A stretch of DNA of 64,000 nucleotides from PGYR01 sp034670025. GTDB lineage: Bacteria > Bacteroidota > Ignavibacteria > Kapaibacteriales > UBA2268. Both the position numbers and the translations under genes were made by a program. Location of the stretch: positions 434,001 through 498,000 of the forward strand of contig JAXMOE010000001.1 in the NCBI GenBank assembly GCA_034670025.1, in the 5' to 3' direction. The notes below the pieces were generated by a model. That model saw nothing but the letters and a program-made list of their open reading frames with translations. It did no database searches and was not told the DNA's origin. Positions 1 through 7,724 of this stretch are shown piece after piece (within the stretch, counting starts at the first letter, position 1; the number at the start of each line of letters is the position of its first letter).

Positions 1-14
1 TCGAATCTCTTCGG

Positions 15-77
15 GTGTACTACAAACTTATACAATAAGCATCTTCATTAGGTTGAAGGTGCTTTTTTTGTATATTG
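15..77 (+). repeat. 63-base dispersed repeat, copy A, with intrinsic terminator
   Basis: One of three near-identical copies (others at 2164-2227 and 18555-18617), all in the same orientation. Each has a weak first hairpin (GTGTA ... TAYAC, 5-bp stem, 9-base loop) followed by a 10-bp hairpin, AGCATCTTCA / TGAAGGTGCT with a 6-base loop and a run of seven or more T, which is a textbook plus-strand intrinsic terminator. In this copy the first stem reads GTGTA/TATAC, so one pair becomes G-U and pairing is kept. Function is unknown; it could be a small structured RNA or a dispersed terminator cassette. Confidence 0.8.
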
Positions 78-190
78 TCAATTGTAAGAATGGAATATTT
101 TGAAAATTCCCCTCTTCGAGTGATGTATTCGAATTAGTCACAGCGAGGACTGAATGGATTTGGCTTCTGTTTTAGTAAAGAGAAAATTCA

Positions 191-270
191 AAGCCACAGA
201 GTGGCTTAACATCTGTAGCAATTAAGACCACCAATACAACTGAGCCGCGTAGCGGTTCAACATTATTAGA
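191..270. repeat. Two REP-like palindromic units
   Basis: A perfect 7-bp hairpin (AAGCCAC AGA GTGGCTT, 191-207) is followed by TTAACATCTGTAG, and about 50 bases later a second hairpin (GAGCCGC GTA GCGGTTC, 242-258, one G-U pair) is followed by the related TCAACATTATTAG. The shared plan of a small GC-rich palindrome followed by YAACAT-like sequence makes these two members of one REP-like family. The TAG at 267-269 within the second unit closes the reading frame of the RHS fragment downstream, so the palindromes mark its broken 5' edge. The rest of 78-190 shows no gene. Confidence 0.55.
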
Positions 271-1136
271 TAAAAGACCACTTAGGAAACGTAAGAACAG
301 TGATTAGCGATATAAAAAATCCATACCCACTTAATGCACCCCCATCTGGGGCAATAAGCACATGGGAATACCTAGCAGATATAAGAAACATAAGCAATAT
401 GTACCCTTATGGGAAGAGCTACCCAGCAGCTGCGACTTATAGTGCAGATGACGACTACAGATATGGGTTTAATGGTATGGAGAAAGCTAAAGAAGTTGAT
501 GATAATACAAATTATACTCACTTTAGAAATCTTGACTTAGATTTAGGTAGATGGTGGTCGAGAGACCCCGAAGAATTGAAGTATGTTGGTATGTCTCCTT
601 ATGTTTCTATGGGAAATAATCCGATATTGTTTAATGATGCTAGGGGGGATGTTTTACATTCTAGAAGTAATTTTCATTCACTATCTGATGTAAAAAGTAT
701 TGTAATGGAAAAGAATAGATCCTTTATAGACTTATCACTTAATAAAAATGGAAGTTATAATGTTGAGCTAAATTTTAAAGATTTATCTAAACAGCAAATC
801 GATGCAGTTCTTGCTAATGATAAGGGGCTAACTTTATTAGCGAACATGACCGATTCACAAAATAATATTAATATAAGATCGGAAAATGGTGATAATATAA
901 GTTTAGATTTGAATACTTTAAATCCACCTCAAAAGAATGCATCAGATAATGGAAAAGATTCTAGAAATAAACTTACATATTTACCGCCAACTGGGTATAA
1001 TGGTCATTTTACACTCTTCGATGGTACTAATATGGAAACTAGTGATTTTCATGGAGACAAAGGACTACAACAGCATCGAAATGCTGGGTATTGGGATAAA
1101 CTTGAAAAAGGACACAAAACCTATTTTGGGAGTTAG
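270..1136 (+). pseudogene. RHS/YD-repeat protein, C-terminal fragment with variable tip
   Basis: The frame is open from 270, just after an in-frame TAG, and begins IKDHLGNVRTVISD, the hallmark DHLGNVR motif of RHS repeat-associated core domains; a GTG at 300 is the first usable start but lies inside this motif. Next come YRYGFNGMEK, the LGRWWSRDP motif and the SPYVSMGNNPI motif, which end the RHS shell. After about residue 115 (counted from the GTG) the sequence is variable, as expected for a C-terminal toxin. It ends with a GHFTLFDG motif that recalls the His-containing strand of Tae4/NlpC-like amidases, but the fragment has no cysteine at all, so a papain-like active site cannot be complete. 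The many thousand bases of an RHS shell are missing. I read it as a displaced orphan tip; expression is doubtful. Confidence 0.75.
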
Positions 1137-1141
1137 AGTAA

Positions 1142-1627
1142 ATGAATGTGAAAAAATTACTTACAGTATATATACTATTATTCTTGTTTTTATCATCATT
1201 AAGTTGTAATGAAAATAGCGAGAATAAATACATTAAAAAAATTCTAAAAGAATATACATTATGTGAATGTTTAACTATTGGGAATTATGTTGAAGGAAAT
1301 AAGAACATAGATGCCTCCTCTAGTAGATTATTTCATCTACTTCCAATTGATGCTCAATTATTCAGAAAAATTGATTCTGTTTTAAATAATATCTATTCTA
1401 ATTCAACTTTGAGAGATACAATTGAAGGTGTGGAATTAAATTATTATTTCCATAGATGTTTGAAGTTTTACGAAGGAGCTTTTCTAGATAGTTTAGTGAA
1501 TTCTTTTGATGATCTAATCAAATTAGATGAATATGAACTTAATAATTTGAAGTCTCAATACCAATATGATAGTTTATACATAGAAGAACTAATAATTGAA
1601 TCTCAACAGAAAACAGAAAATGAATAG
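1142..1627 (+). CDS. Small lipoprotein in immunity-gene position
   Basis: 161 residues, not recognised as a named family. The N-terminus (MNVKKLL, hydrophobic core, LSSLSC lipobox with Cys at about residue 22) is a lipoprotein signal peptide, so the mature protein should be membrane-anchored outside the cytoplasm. The rest is acidic and predicted mostly helical. It starts five bases after the RHS tip stop codon in the same direction, which is exactly where immunity genes of RHS toxins sit. An exported lipoprotein would suit a toxin acting in the periplasm, such as a cell-wall amidase. Immunity is inferred from position only. Confidence 0.6.
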   Translation: MNVKKLLTVYILLFLFLSSLSCNENSENKYIKKILKEYTLCECLTIGNYVEGNKNIDASSSRLFHLLPIDAQLFRKIDSVLNNIYSNSTLRDTIEGVELNYYFHRCLKFYEGAFLDSLVNSFDDLIKLDEYELNNLKSQYQYDSLYIEELIIESQQKTENE

Positions 1628-1698
1628 ATTAATAAGAAATGTCAGCTCTTTCTAAGAGACAATAAAGAAGAATAATATAGGAAAACAGAAAAAAGTAG

Positions 1699-2091
1699 GT
1701 GATGATGAGGGAAGTAAAAAATCCAAATAATAAAGAAAGATTGAAAGCTAAACTATTAAAAATATTTAGCGCTACTTACTTAATAAGTATTTATTTGTTA
1801 TTACTAAATTCATTATGGTACTTTATTAGGCTATTTGTGTTTGATAGAAGAGTTGAAATATCAATGGTTGAAATAGAACACAGTCTTGAATTTATTTTTT
1901 TTATATCTTCTTTAATTGCTTTGTATAGATGCTATAAAATGAATGTTAGAATTACATTTTTAAATATTTTCCTTCGTATTTTGTTCATTAGTTTTTCCTT
2001 TTTGGGTGTATTTATGACAATAAACAAAACATATTTTGATATTTCACCAGCTGTAATGCACAAGTGGGAATCTGGAGAGTGGACTTTTTAA
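1699..2091 (+). CDS. Small membrane protein, three predicted helices
   Basis: About 130 residues; the frame opens at a GTG immediately followed by ATG codons at 1702 and 1705, so the true start is ambiguous among these three. An AGG-containing purine stretch overlaps the start area. Three hydrophobic segments (roughly residues 25-47, 65-82 and 88-108) predict an inner-membrane protein with a short hydrophilic tail ending in WESGEWTF. No family recognised. Together with the preceding lipoprotein it forms the cargo between repeat copies A and B, so it may be a second immunity-type protein or an unrelated passenger. Confidence 0.5.
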   Translation: MMMREVKNPNNKERLKAKLLKIFSATYLISIYLLLLNSLWYFIRLFVFDRRVEISMVEIEHSLEFIFFISSLIALYRCYKMNVRITFLNIFLRILFISFSFLGVFMTINKTYFDISPAVMHKWESGEWTF

Positions 2092-2163
2092 ATATAAGGT
2101 TTATAATACACTTCCGAAATCTCCTTCATCTGCTGGTACAATTCGTTCGATATTAGTCTCCTA

Positions 2164-2227
2164 GGGTGTACTACAAACTTACACGTTAAGCATCTTCATT
2201 AGGTTGAAGGTGCTTTTTTTGTATATT
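2164..2227 (+). repeat. 63-base dispersed repeat, copy B, with intrinsic terminator
   Basis: Second copy of the repeat at 15-77. The first hairpin is GTGTA/TACAC here and the terminator hairpin plus T-run is unchanged. It lies 73 bases after the small membrane protein and may terminate that transcript. Copies A and B bracket the RHS tip and its two passenger genes, which makes the bracketed 2.1 kb a candidate exchanged unit. Confidence 0.8.
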
Positions 2228-2421
2228 CTAACTCTGTGGTCATAAGCGTATTTGAATATCTTGTAGCATCTGATGTTGATAATCAGCAGATAGGGGGTAG
2301 TGTCAAAATCTTCTTTCACACATCTCCATATTATAGGTTGGCTGCAATCTAACTTGTACCCCACAAAATGAGCATTCAGATCAGGATTGCATATCTCATC
2401 TCTAATTACTTCTATTACCAT
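2179..2421 (-). CDS. Doubtful 80-residue reading frame in a gene-poor gap
   Basis: The gap 2092-2551 (460 bases) holds repeat copy B and this one reading frame on the minus strand. Its last 14 or so codons run through the repeat and its terminator, which argues against a functional coding sequence, and there is no clear ribosome binding site. Residue composition (several Cys, charged and aromatic residues) is protein-like in the first 65 codons, so it could be the decayed remnant of a gene. Nothing else is recognisable in the gap. Confidence 0.2.
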   Translation of the reverse strand: MVIEVIRDEICNPDLNAHFVGYKLDCSQPIIWRCVKEDFDTTPYLLIINIRCYKIFKYAYDHRVRIYKKSTFNLMKMLNV

Positions 2422-2551
2422 TTTTGACGTTACTGGAATCTAATTAATATGTGTATTACTCTACTAATTTATAAAAAATTATTTCTCAATATTAAAAATA
2501 TTGTTAATTTAGAGAAATCAATTACTTAAAAATTCGTTTAAGAGTCATATT

Positions 2552-5500
2552 ATGAAAAAAATAATAGTATTTTTTGTCACTTGTCTTTTTATGCTGCAAA
2601 CGAATTATAGCCAAACCACAACTCCCGGTTGGCAATCAATAGCTGCATTTCCCGAAGCTCTTCACGGCCACAGTTCAACTCTTTTACCCGATGGAAATAT
2701 ATTAATCAGTGGGGGAGTTAACTCTTTAGGGAATGCCGTAAACTCAGCTTATATTTTCAACTATAACACTGGTGAATACAAAAAAGTAGCCTCAATGTCA
2801 TCACCCAGAGCATATCATTCTCTGGTAACTATTCCTGAAAATAACGGAGCAAGTATATTTATGATTGGTGGTTACTCGGGTAGTTCTGGGAACTACAGTT
2901 CCGTAAGCTCCGTAGAAAGGGTAAACTATCAGAATGGACAGATTAATATAAATTGGATTAGTATTGATGATATGGATATTGGTAGAGGTGATTGCAAAGC
3001 TACATGGGATAAATCTGGTAAGATAATCATTAGTGGTGGAATTGAGCAAACTGGTGGCCCACTCCGAAGTGGTTCTAAAGTTCCGTCATCTGAATATATA
3101 GAAATTTCTACTAATCGTTTGTTTTCGTTACCTAATATGGGGAAAGAGAGAGCAGGTCACTTTCTTGGTACAATCTTAGATGCAAATGGTAATGATTTGG
3201 TAATTACTGCAGGTGGTGAAGAAGGAACTACTACTACTACTGAACTATTTGAAAATAATGTTTGGAGTTCCCATGCCTTTGCTCCTCGTGAATATAGATA
3301 TTTGGGAGCCAGTTTTGTTGATATTGGTGGTATAGCAAGAGTAGTGGGTGGATATGATGAAAATGGAATTGCCCAAAACACCTGCGAGTGGTATGATGTA
3401 AAGTCGGGGTGGAAATACACAGCTAGTATGTTTAGACCAAGAGCTGAGTCTGACATCACTTTCATTGGGGGAATAACTGATTCGTCTCGTTCATATTTGA
3501 TTGTGGGTGGAAATAATTCGTCAGGTACTTTGAAGGAAACTGAGTACTATACTCTGCCAACTTTAGATTCACCAACTGGAATATGGTCACAGCTCGGAGA
3601 CTTAGTGGAGTCAGGCTCTAACCGTGAGGTTGTGATAGATGGTAATAACTTAGCTTTGGTATTCGGAGGAAAGGATAATACTGATGATGCGATGAATGGG
3701 GTTGAGGTTTATCAGCCATTGTCTGCTAATGATGCTACATTTAGTCCCGAAGAAGTTGGGCGTATATCTGATAGTATTCCAATTACAATCACTAATACTT
3801 GGCTTTTGCCTGTAAAAGTAGATGGCTTTAGATTGAGCAACCCTGGAGAGTTCTTCTTTACTGGCGATACAACTGATTTCGTATTGCAGCCCGGGCAATC
3901 TCGTAGAATCAATGCGTGGTTTAGGCCTTCTGCCGAAGGCGACCGCAGTGGCCTTGTATTATTTGATATTGGCTACGTAACAGATACTGTGAAACTTGCG
4001 GGAGTAGGTATCAAATCGTCTATTGAAATACTTACTAACTCACAAGAGTTTGGGGAGCATTTTGTAGGAACAGATACTACAATCTGTTTTGAAGCAATAA
4101 GAAACAATGGAACAGATACTACTTACATTGACTCTATTTCAATCTCGCCTCGTGGCAACTACACAGTAGTCAGTCCCAATGGTAGGGTAAACATACCACC
4201 AGACAGCACTCTTGAAATTTGTATAAGATTTAATCCATCTGAAAGCGGTGGATTGCTGAGCAGTGCAATAATCCACATTGCTGACAGAGCTTACCCTAGT
4301 GGGCTTTCTGGAACGGGATTGCTCAAATACCTCAGTGGTTATGGCCCTAACGGATGTGATACATTAGTTTATGAAAAAGATAATATTTACCAATCATCTA
4401 TTATACTCGAAAACCCTGGTGATAGAGACATAACGGTTACAGCATTTCAGATATTAGGTGGTAATACAAGTCTTTATAGTGTTAGCAATGTATTTCCATT
4501 TAATATAGCTCCAGGTGGTACAGAAGAGTTATTTGTCGAATTTGCACCTGTTGCAGAAGGTACTTTTAAAATAGATGTTCAATTTGAGCATGATGGAAAT
4601 CAGGATTCTACTGTAATTATACCCTTGTGCTATGTTGTTAGGTCAAAAAGTATAAGGTTTTCAGTTTCAGAAATAGATTTCGGAACTATATGTTCTGGGG
4701 ACTCTTTAACAAGGGAAATTCTGATAGAAAACCCAAGTAGTTTTGAGACAATGACAATAGATATGATTAAAAAGGATGATCCTTCATCGCCGATAATAAC
4801 ACCTAACTCAATTGATACTACATTGAACCCAAGGGAGTCAATGACTCTGACTGTTTCAATAAAGGGGAATAATTCAGGTCTTATAAATGAATCAGTCGAA
4901 ATAGGAGGTTCATTTGGCAGTACAAATATTTCCATAACAGCAGAAGTATTACCTAATATATTGATACAGCCAAATGTTATTGGGCATTATTATGACCCTG
5001 GGGAAAGGTTCGTTGTACCGTATGATATTAGTGGCGTTGATGCTGGTAACCCTATAACAAATATTGAATTGACCACTAAATATAATTCTTCTATACTATA
5101 CCCTCTTAGAATTGTGGAATTAAATGGTGGAGCAGTGCTGGATCAAGCTAATAGTGATATTATTTCAAGAAATACTAATAGTGCAGAAATGAAAATTTCG
5201 TGGCAAAATGGATTGATTGCCGATGGTGCTGCATTTGGTATTGAGTATGAAGTGCTTAGAGGTAACTCACACTATACACCCATTATAATTGAAGATAAAA
5301 CATCAACTAATGTATGCCTAACTGGTAACAATGCTGATTTTTTTGTAGAAGGGCTTTGTGGTGGGCGAGACAGTCAAATTTTAACAGAAAATGCTACTAT
5401 ATTTAATATTTATCCAATTCCTGCAGGGAATGAAATGAATATTTTTATATATGACGATGAGAATAAAGAATTTGAAATTGAAATATATGACCCAATTGGG

Positions 5501-5653
5501 AAAAAAGTATATAGCAATAATTTTAATGTAAGCAGTAAAACTGCTGCTGAGTTTAAAGTGAACACCGTAGATTTATATAATGGTACTTATGTGCTCAGAT
5601 TAAAAGATGGTTCGCAGGTGCAATACAACAAAGTAATAATTATCACAAAATAA
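2552..5653 (+). CDS. Kelch-repeat / ASH-domain T9SS cargo protein
   Basis: 1033 residues. A signal peptide (MKKIIVFF...TNYSQ) is followed by a Kelch-type beta-propeller (about residues 25-390; recurring GGxx... blades with NTAYIF/NTCEWY-like strands), then several choice-of-anchor-D / ASH (ASPM-SPD-2-Hydin) Ig-like repeats (about 395-800) with recurrent F-P-x-x-x-G motifs such as VEFAPVAEG, a cohesin-like segment, and a C-terminal T9SS type A sorting domain (about 955-1033: FNIYPIPAG ... GTYVLRLKDG ... KVIIITK). Family knowledge says such proteins are exported across the outer membrane by the T9SS and attached to the surface or released. It is first in a three-gene operon, 6 bases from the next gene. 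Confidence 0.85.
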   Translation: MKKIIVFFVTCLFMLQTNYSQTTTPGWQSIAAFPEALHGHSSTLLPDGNILISGGVNSLGNAVNSAYIFNYNTGEYKKVASMSSPRAYHSLVTIPENNGASIFMIGGYSGSSGNYSSVSSVERVNYQNGQININWISIDDMDIGRGDCKATWDKSGKIIISGGIEQTGGPLRSGSKVPSSEYIEISTNRLFSLPNMGKERAGHFLGTILDANGNDLVITAGGEEGTTTTTELFENNVWSSHAFAPREYRYLGASFVDIGGIARVVGGYDENGIAQNTCEWYDVKSGWKYTASMFRPRAESDITFIGGITDSSRSYLIVGGNNSSGTLKETEYYTLPTLDSPTGIWSQLGDLVESGSNREVVIDGNNLALVFGGKDNTDDAMNGVEVYQPLSANDATFSPEEVGRISDSIPITITNTWLLPVKVDGFRLSNPGEFFFTGDTTDFVLQPGQSRRINAWFRPSAEGDRSGLVLFDIGYVTDTVKLAGVGIKSSIEILTNSQEFGEHFVGTDTTICFEAIRNNGTDTTYIDSISISPRGNYTVVSPNGRVNIPPDSTLEICIRFNPSESGGLLSSAIIHIADRAYPSGLSGTGLLKYLSGYGPNGCDTLVYEKDNIYQSSIILENPGDRDITVTAFQILGGNTSLYSVSNVFPFNIAPGGTEELFVEFAPVAEGTFKIDVQFEHDGNQDSTVIIPLCYVVRSKSIRFSVSEIDFGTICSGDSLTREILIENPSSFETMTIDMIKKDDPSSPIITPNSIDTTLNPRESMTLTVSIKGNNSGLINESVEIGGSFGSTNISITAEVLPNILIQPNVIGHYYDPGERFVVPYDISGVDAGNPITNIELTTKYNSSILYPLRIVELNGGAVLDQANSDIISRNTNSAEMKISWQNGLIADGAAFGIEYEVLRGNSHYTPIIIEDKTSTNVCLTGNNADFFVEGLCGGRDSQILTENATIFNIYPIPAGNEMNIFIYDDENKEFEIEIYDPIGKKVYSNNFNVSSKTAAEFKVNTVDLYNGTYVLRLKDGSQVQYNKVIIITK

Positions 5654-5659
5654 GCAGAT

Positions 5660-7723
5660 ATGAATTTAAAAAAGACTATACTAATTCTAATGGCTATTGT
5701 AATAATAGCAGGAAATTCGTTGTTATCACAAGAGGAAACAGCTGAAAGAAATATCCGAATAGGAATGTTTGGTGCAGGTGCTTTGAATATGCACAAGGGT
5801 CAGTTTAGTAGCTATGACGGTATGCTCGTATGTGGTACTTTCGAAGATGGTACTGGGTTAGATTGGCTTGCTGGCAACAGTATTGAAATACCTCTCAGTA
5901 CAGATTTCTCATTCTTTGGAAGAGCATTCTTTCACAAAGCAGATGGCGATTTTGAGAGTTCCCCCGAAGAACCGCCAAGAATATCTCTTGATGATGGTAC
6001 CTTAATTTATCTGTCAACTGAGCATCAGTTAGATGTTTCTTTGGATTATGTACAGATAGAGGCATTGGGTGCTTACTATCTTACTGATAAAATGTATTTT
6101 GCACTTGGTCCAGGAGTGGCTTTTCCCACACATGCTTCATATACTCAGGTGGAAGAACTACAGCAACCACTGGGATTGAAATTTAGAAATGGTGAAACCA
6201 CAAGACAGATAGCTTCAGCTAATTTTGATGATAATCCGAACACAGAGACTAATATAAGAATATCTGCTCACGCATTGATAGGTGCAGATTTTCCAATTGC
6301 TGATAACTTATATTTAAGTCCTGAAGTTGGCTACATATTCCCATTTACTAATGTTCTAAGTAATAATGAATGGACGGTGAGTACACTCCATGCAGGACTT
6401 GCTCTGAAATATGAATTAGGTAGTCCAGAAAAAGTGGTAATTAGAGAGGTTGCCCCTTCTCCTGACCCTAACCCAGTTGTTGACACAAACCCTAACTATG
6501 CACCTAGTCCAATTGCATCGCTTAAGGCAAAAAACTTATTAGAAAACGGCACAATGTTAGAATATGGACAGATAAAAGTGATTGAAGAGGTAAATAATAA
6601 TTATGTTCCAATCTTACCATATATATTCTTTGATGCTGGAGATTCGCAATTAATAGACAGGTATAATACTTTGAGTAGCTCAGAAATAAGTAACTTTGAT
6701 GAGTCAGCTCTCGAAGATTCTGTATTACTTGTTTATCATAATATACTGAATATTGTCGGCAGCAGAATGCAGGAGAATACAAATGCAAAACTTACAGTAA
6801 TAGGATGTGTGGAACCTCTGGACGATGGAGATAATCTGATTAAATTGGCTTCATCAAGAACTCAAACTGTCAAAGATTATTTGGTAAACACCTGGGGCAT
6901 CTCTGCTGATAGAATCATCACAAAATCTCGTGAGTTACCAGAGGATATATCAAATAGAAGTATTGATGAAGGAAGACAAGAGAACAGAAGAGTAGAGCTA
7001 AGTTCAGACAGTTACGAGATATTAGAGCCAGTTAGACTAATTACAAATGATAGCGAAGTTATCCCTGAAGCAATTGTGCTGCAACCTAAAGTAGAATATG
7101 GTGAAAATCTTAAAAACTGGGCTATTAAAATAAATAATATTGACGATTCTCAGCTGTGGGAGGAAAGCGGAAGTGGATCTCCTTCGAGCTCGATGCAGTG
7201 GGATTTTGACAGAAATGATATGATAAAGTTAGCTAGAAAAGATATTCCAGGAAATAATATAACTGCAATGCTAACTGTAGTTGACAATAATGACAATTCT
7301 GATGAAGCAAGCACTGCTATACCAATTGTATATGAAAAAAAGTCAAAATATTATGATGGCGAAATTGTTCAGGATTCTGTTGTCGAAAGGTATAATTTGA
7401 TATTTTTCGACTACGATAAGCCACTGATAAATGAGGAGAATGAGAACATATTCAAAACTATATTAAGCAGAATAAACACAAATTCATCTGTAAGTATAAC
7501 TGGTTTTACAGATAAGCTGGGGACAGATGAGTACAACAATCAGCTATCTATAGATAGGGCCGAATCAGTTGAGACATCTATCAAACAAAGAGTAGTTCCT
7601 GAAAAGATGTTCAGTAATGGTGTAGGGGAAACACTGATATACGATAATGATCTACCCGAGGGCAGATTCTACAACAGAACTGTTATTGTAGAGATAGCAA
7701 CACCATTAAATCACAGGCAATAA
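5660..7723 (+). CDS. Outer-membrane protein with two OmpA-like domains
   Basis: 687 residues with a signal peptide (cleavage near LLSQEET). Residues about 30-255 look like an outer-membrane beta-barrel (alternating aromatic strands). A first OmpA-like peptidoglycan-binding domain spans about 315-450, with the SRTQTVKDYL and GRQENRRVEL signatures; a second, shorter copy spans about 570-687 (FFDYDKPLINEENENIF ... ITGFTDKLGTDEYN ... RAESVE ... YNRTVIVEI). Between them is an Ig-like linker. It sits between two T9SS cargo genes, separated by 6 and 1 bases, so it is co-transcribed with them. A surface anchor or partner role for the cargo is inferred from context. The double OmpA arrangement is less common than one. 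Confidence 0.8.
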   Translation: MNLKKTILILMAIVIIAGNSLLSQEETAERNIRIGMFGAGALNMHKGQFSSYDGMLVCGTFEDGTGLDWLAGNSIEIPLSTDFSFFGRAFFHKADGDFESSPEEPPRISLDDGTLIYLSTEHQLDVSLDYVQIEALGAYYLTDKMYFALGPGVAFPTHASYTQVEELQQPLGLKFRNGETTRQIASANFDDNPNTETNIRISAHALIGADFPIADNLYLSPEVGYIFPFTNVLSNNEWTVSTLHAGLALKYELGSPEKVVIREVAPSPDPNPVVDTNPNYAPSPIASLKAKNLLENGTMLEYGQIKVIEEVNNNYVPILPYIFFDAGDSQLIDRYNTLSSSEISNFDESALEDSVLLVYHNILNIVGSRMQENTNAKLTVIGCVEPLDDGDNLIKLASSRTQTVKDYLVNTWGISADRIITKSRELPEDISNRSIDEGRQENRRVELSSDSYEILEPVRLITNDSEVIPEAIVLQPKVEYGENLKNWAIKINNIDDSQLWEESGSGSPSSSMQWDFDRNDMIKLARKDIPGNNITAMLTVVDNNDNSDEASTAIPIVYEKKSKYYDGEIVQDSVVERYNLIFFDYDKPLINEENENIFKTILSRINTNSSVSITGFTDKLGTDEYNNQLSIDRAESVETSIKQRVVPEKMFSNGVGETLIYDNDLPEGRFYNRTVIVEIATPLNHRQ

Positions 7724-7724
7724 T

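Noticed and set aside
15..77. Repeat considered as an integron attC site
   Set aside because: No GTTRRRY core or paired inner core; the T-run after the hairpin fits a terminator and no integrase gene is present.
937..1233. Overlapping frames on both strands across the RHS tip and lipoprotein junction
   Set aside because: They conflict with the recognised RHS frame and lipoprotein signal peptide and have no ribosome binding site.
2092..2160. Minus-strand frame RLISNELYQQMKEISEVYY resembling a protein C-terminus
   Set aside because: Only about 20 codons, no start, and it is not preserved at the other repeat copies; too short to support a relic.
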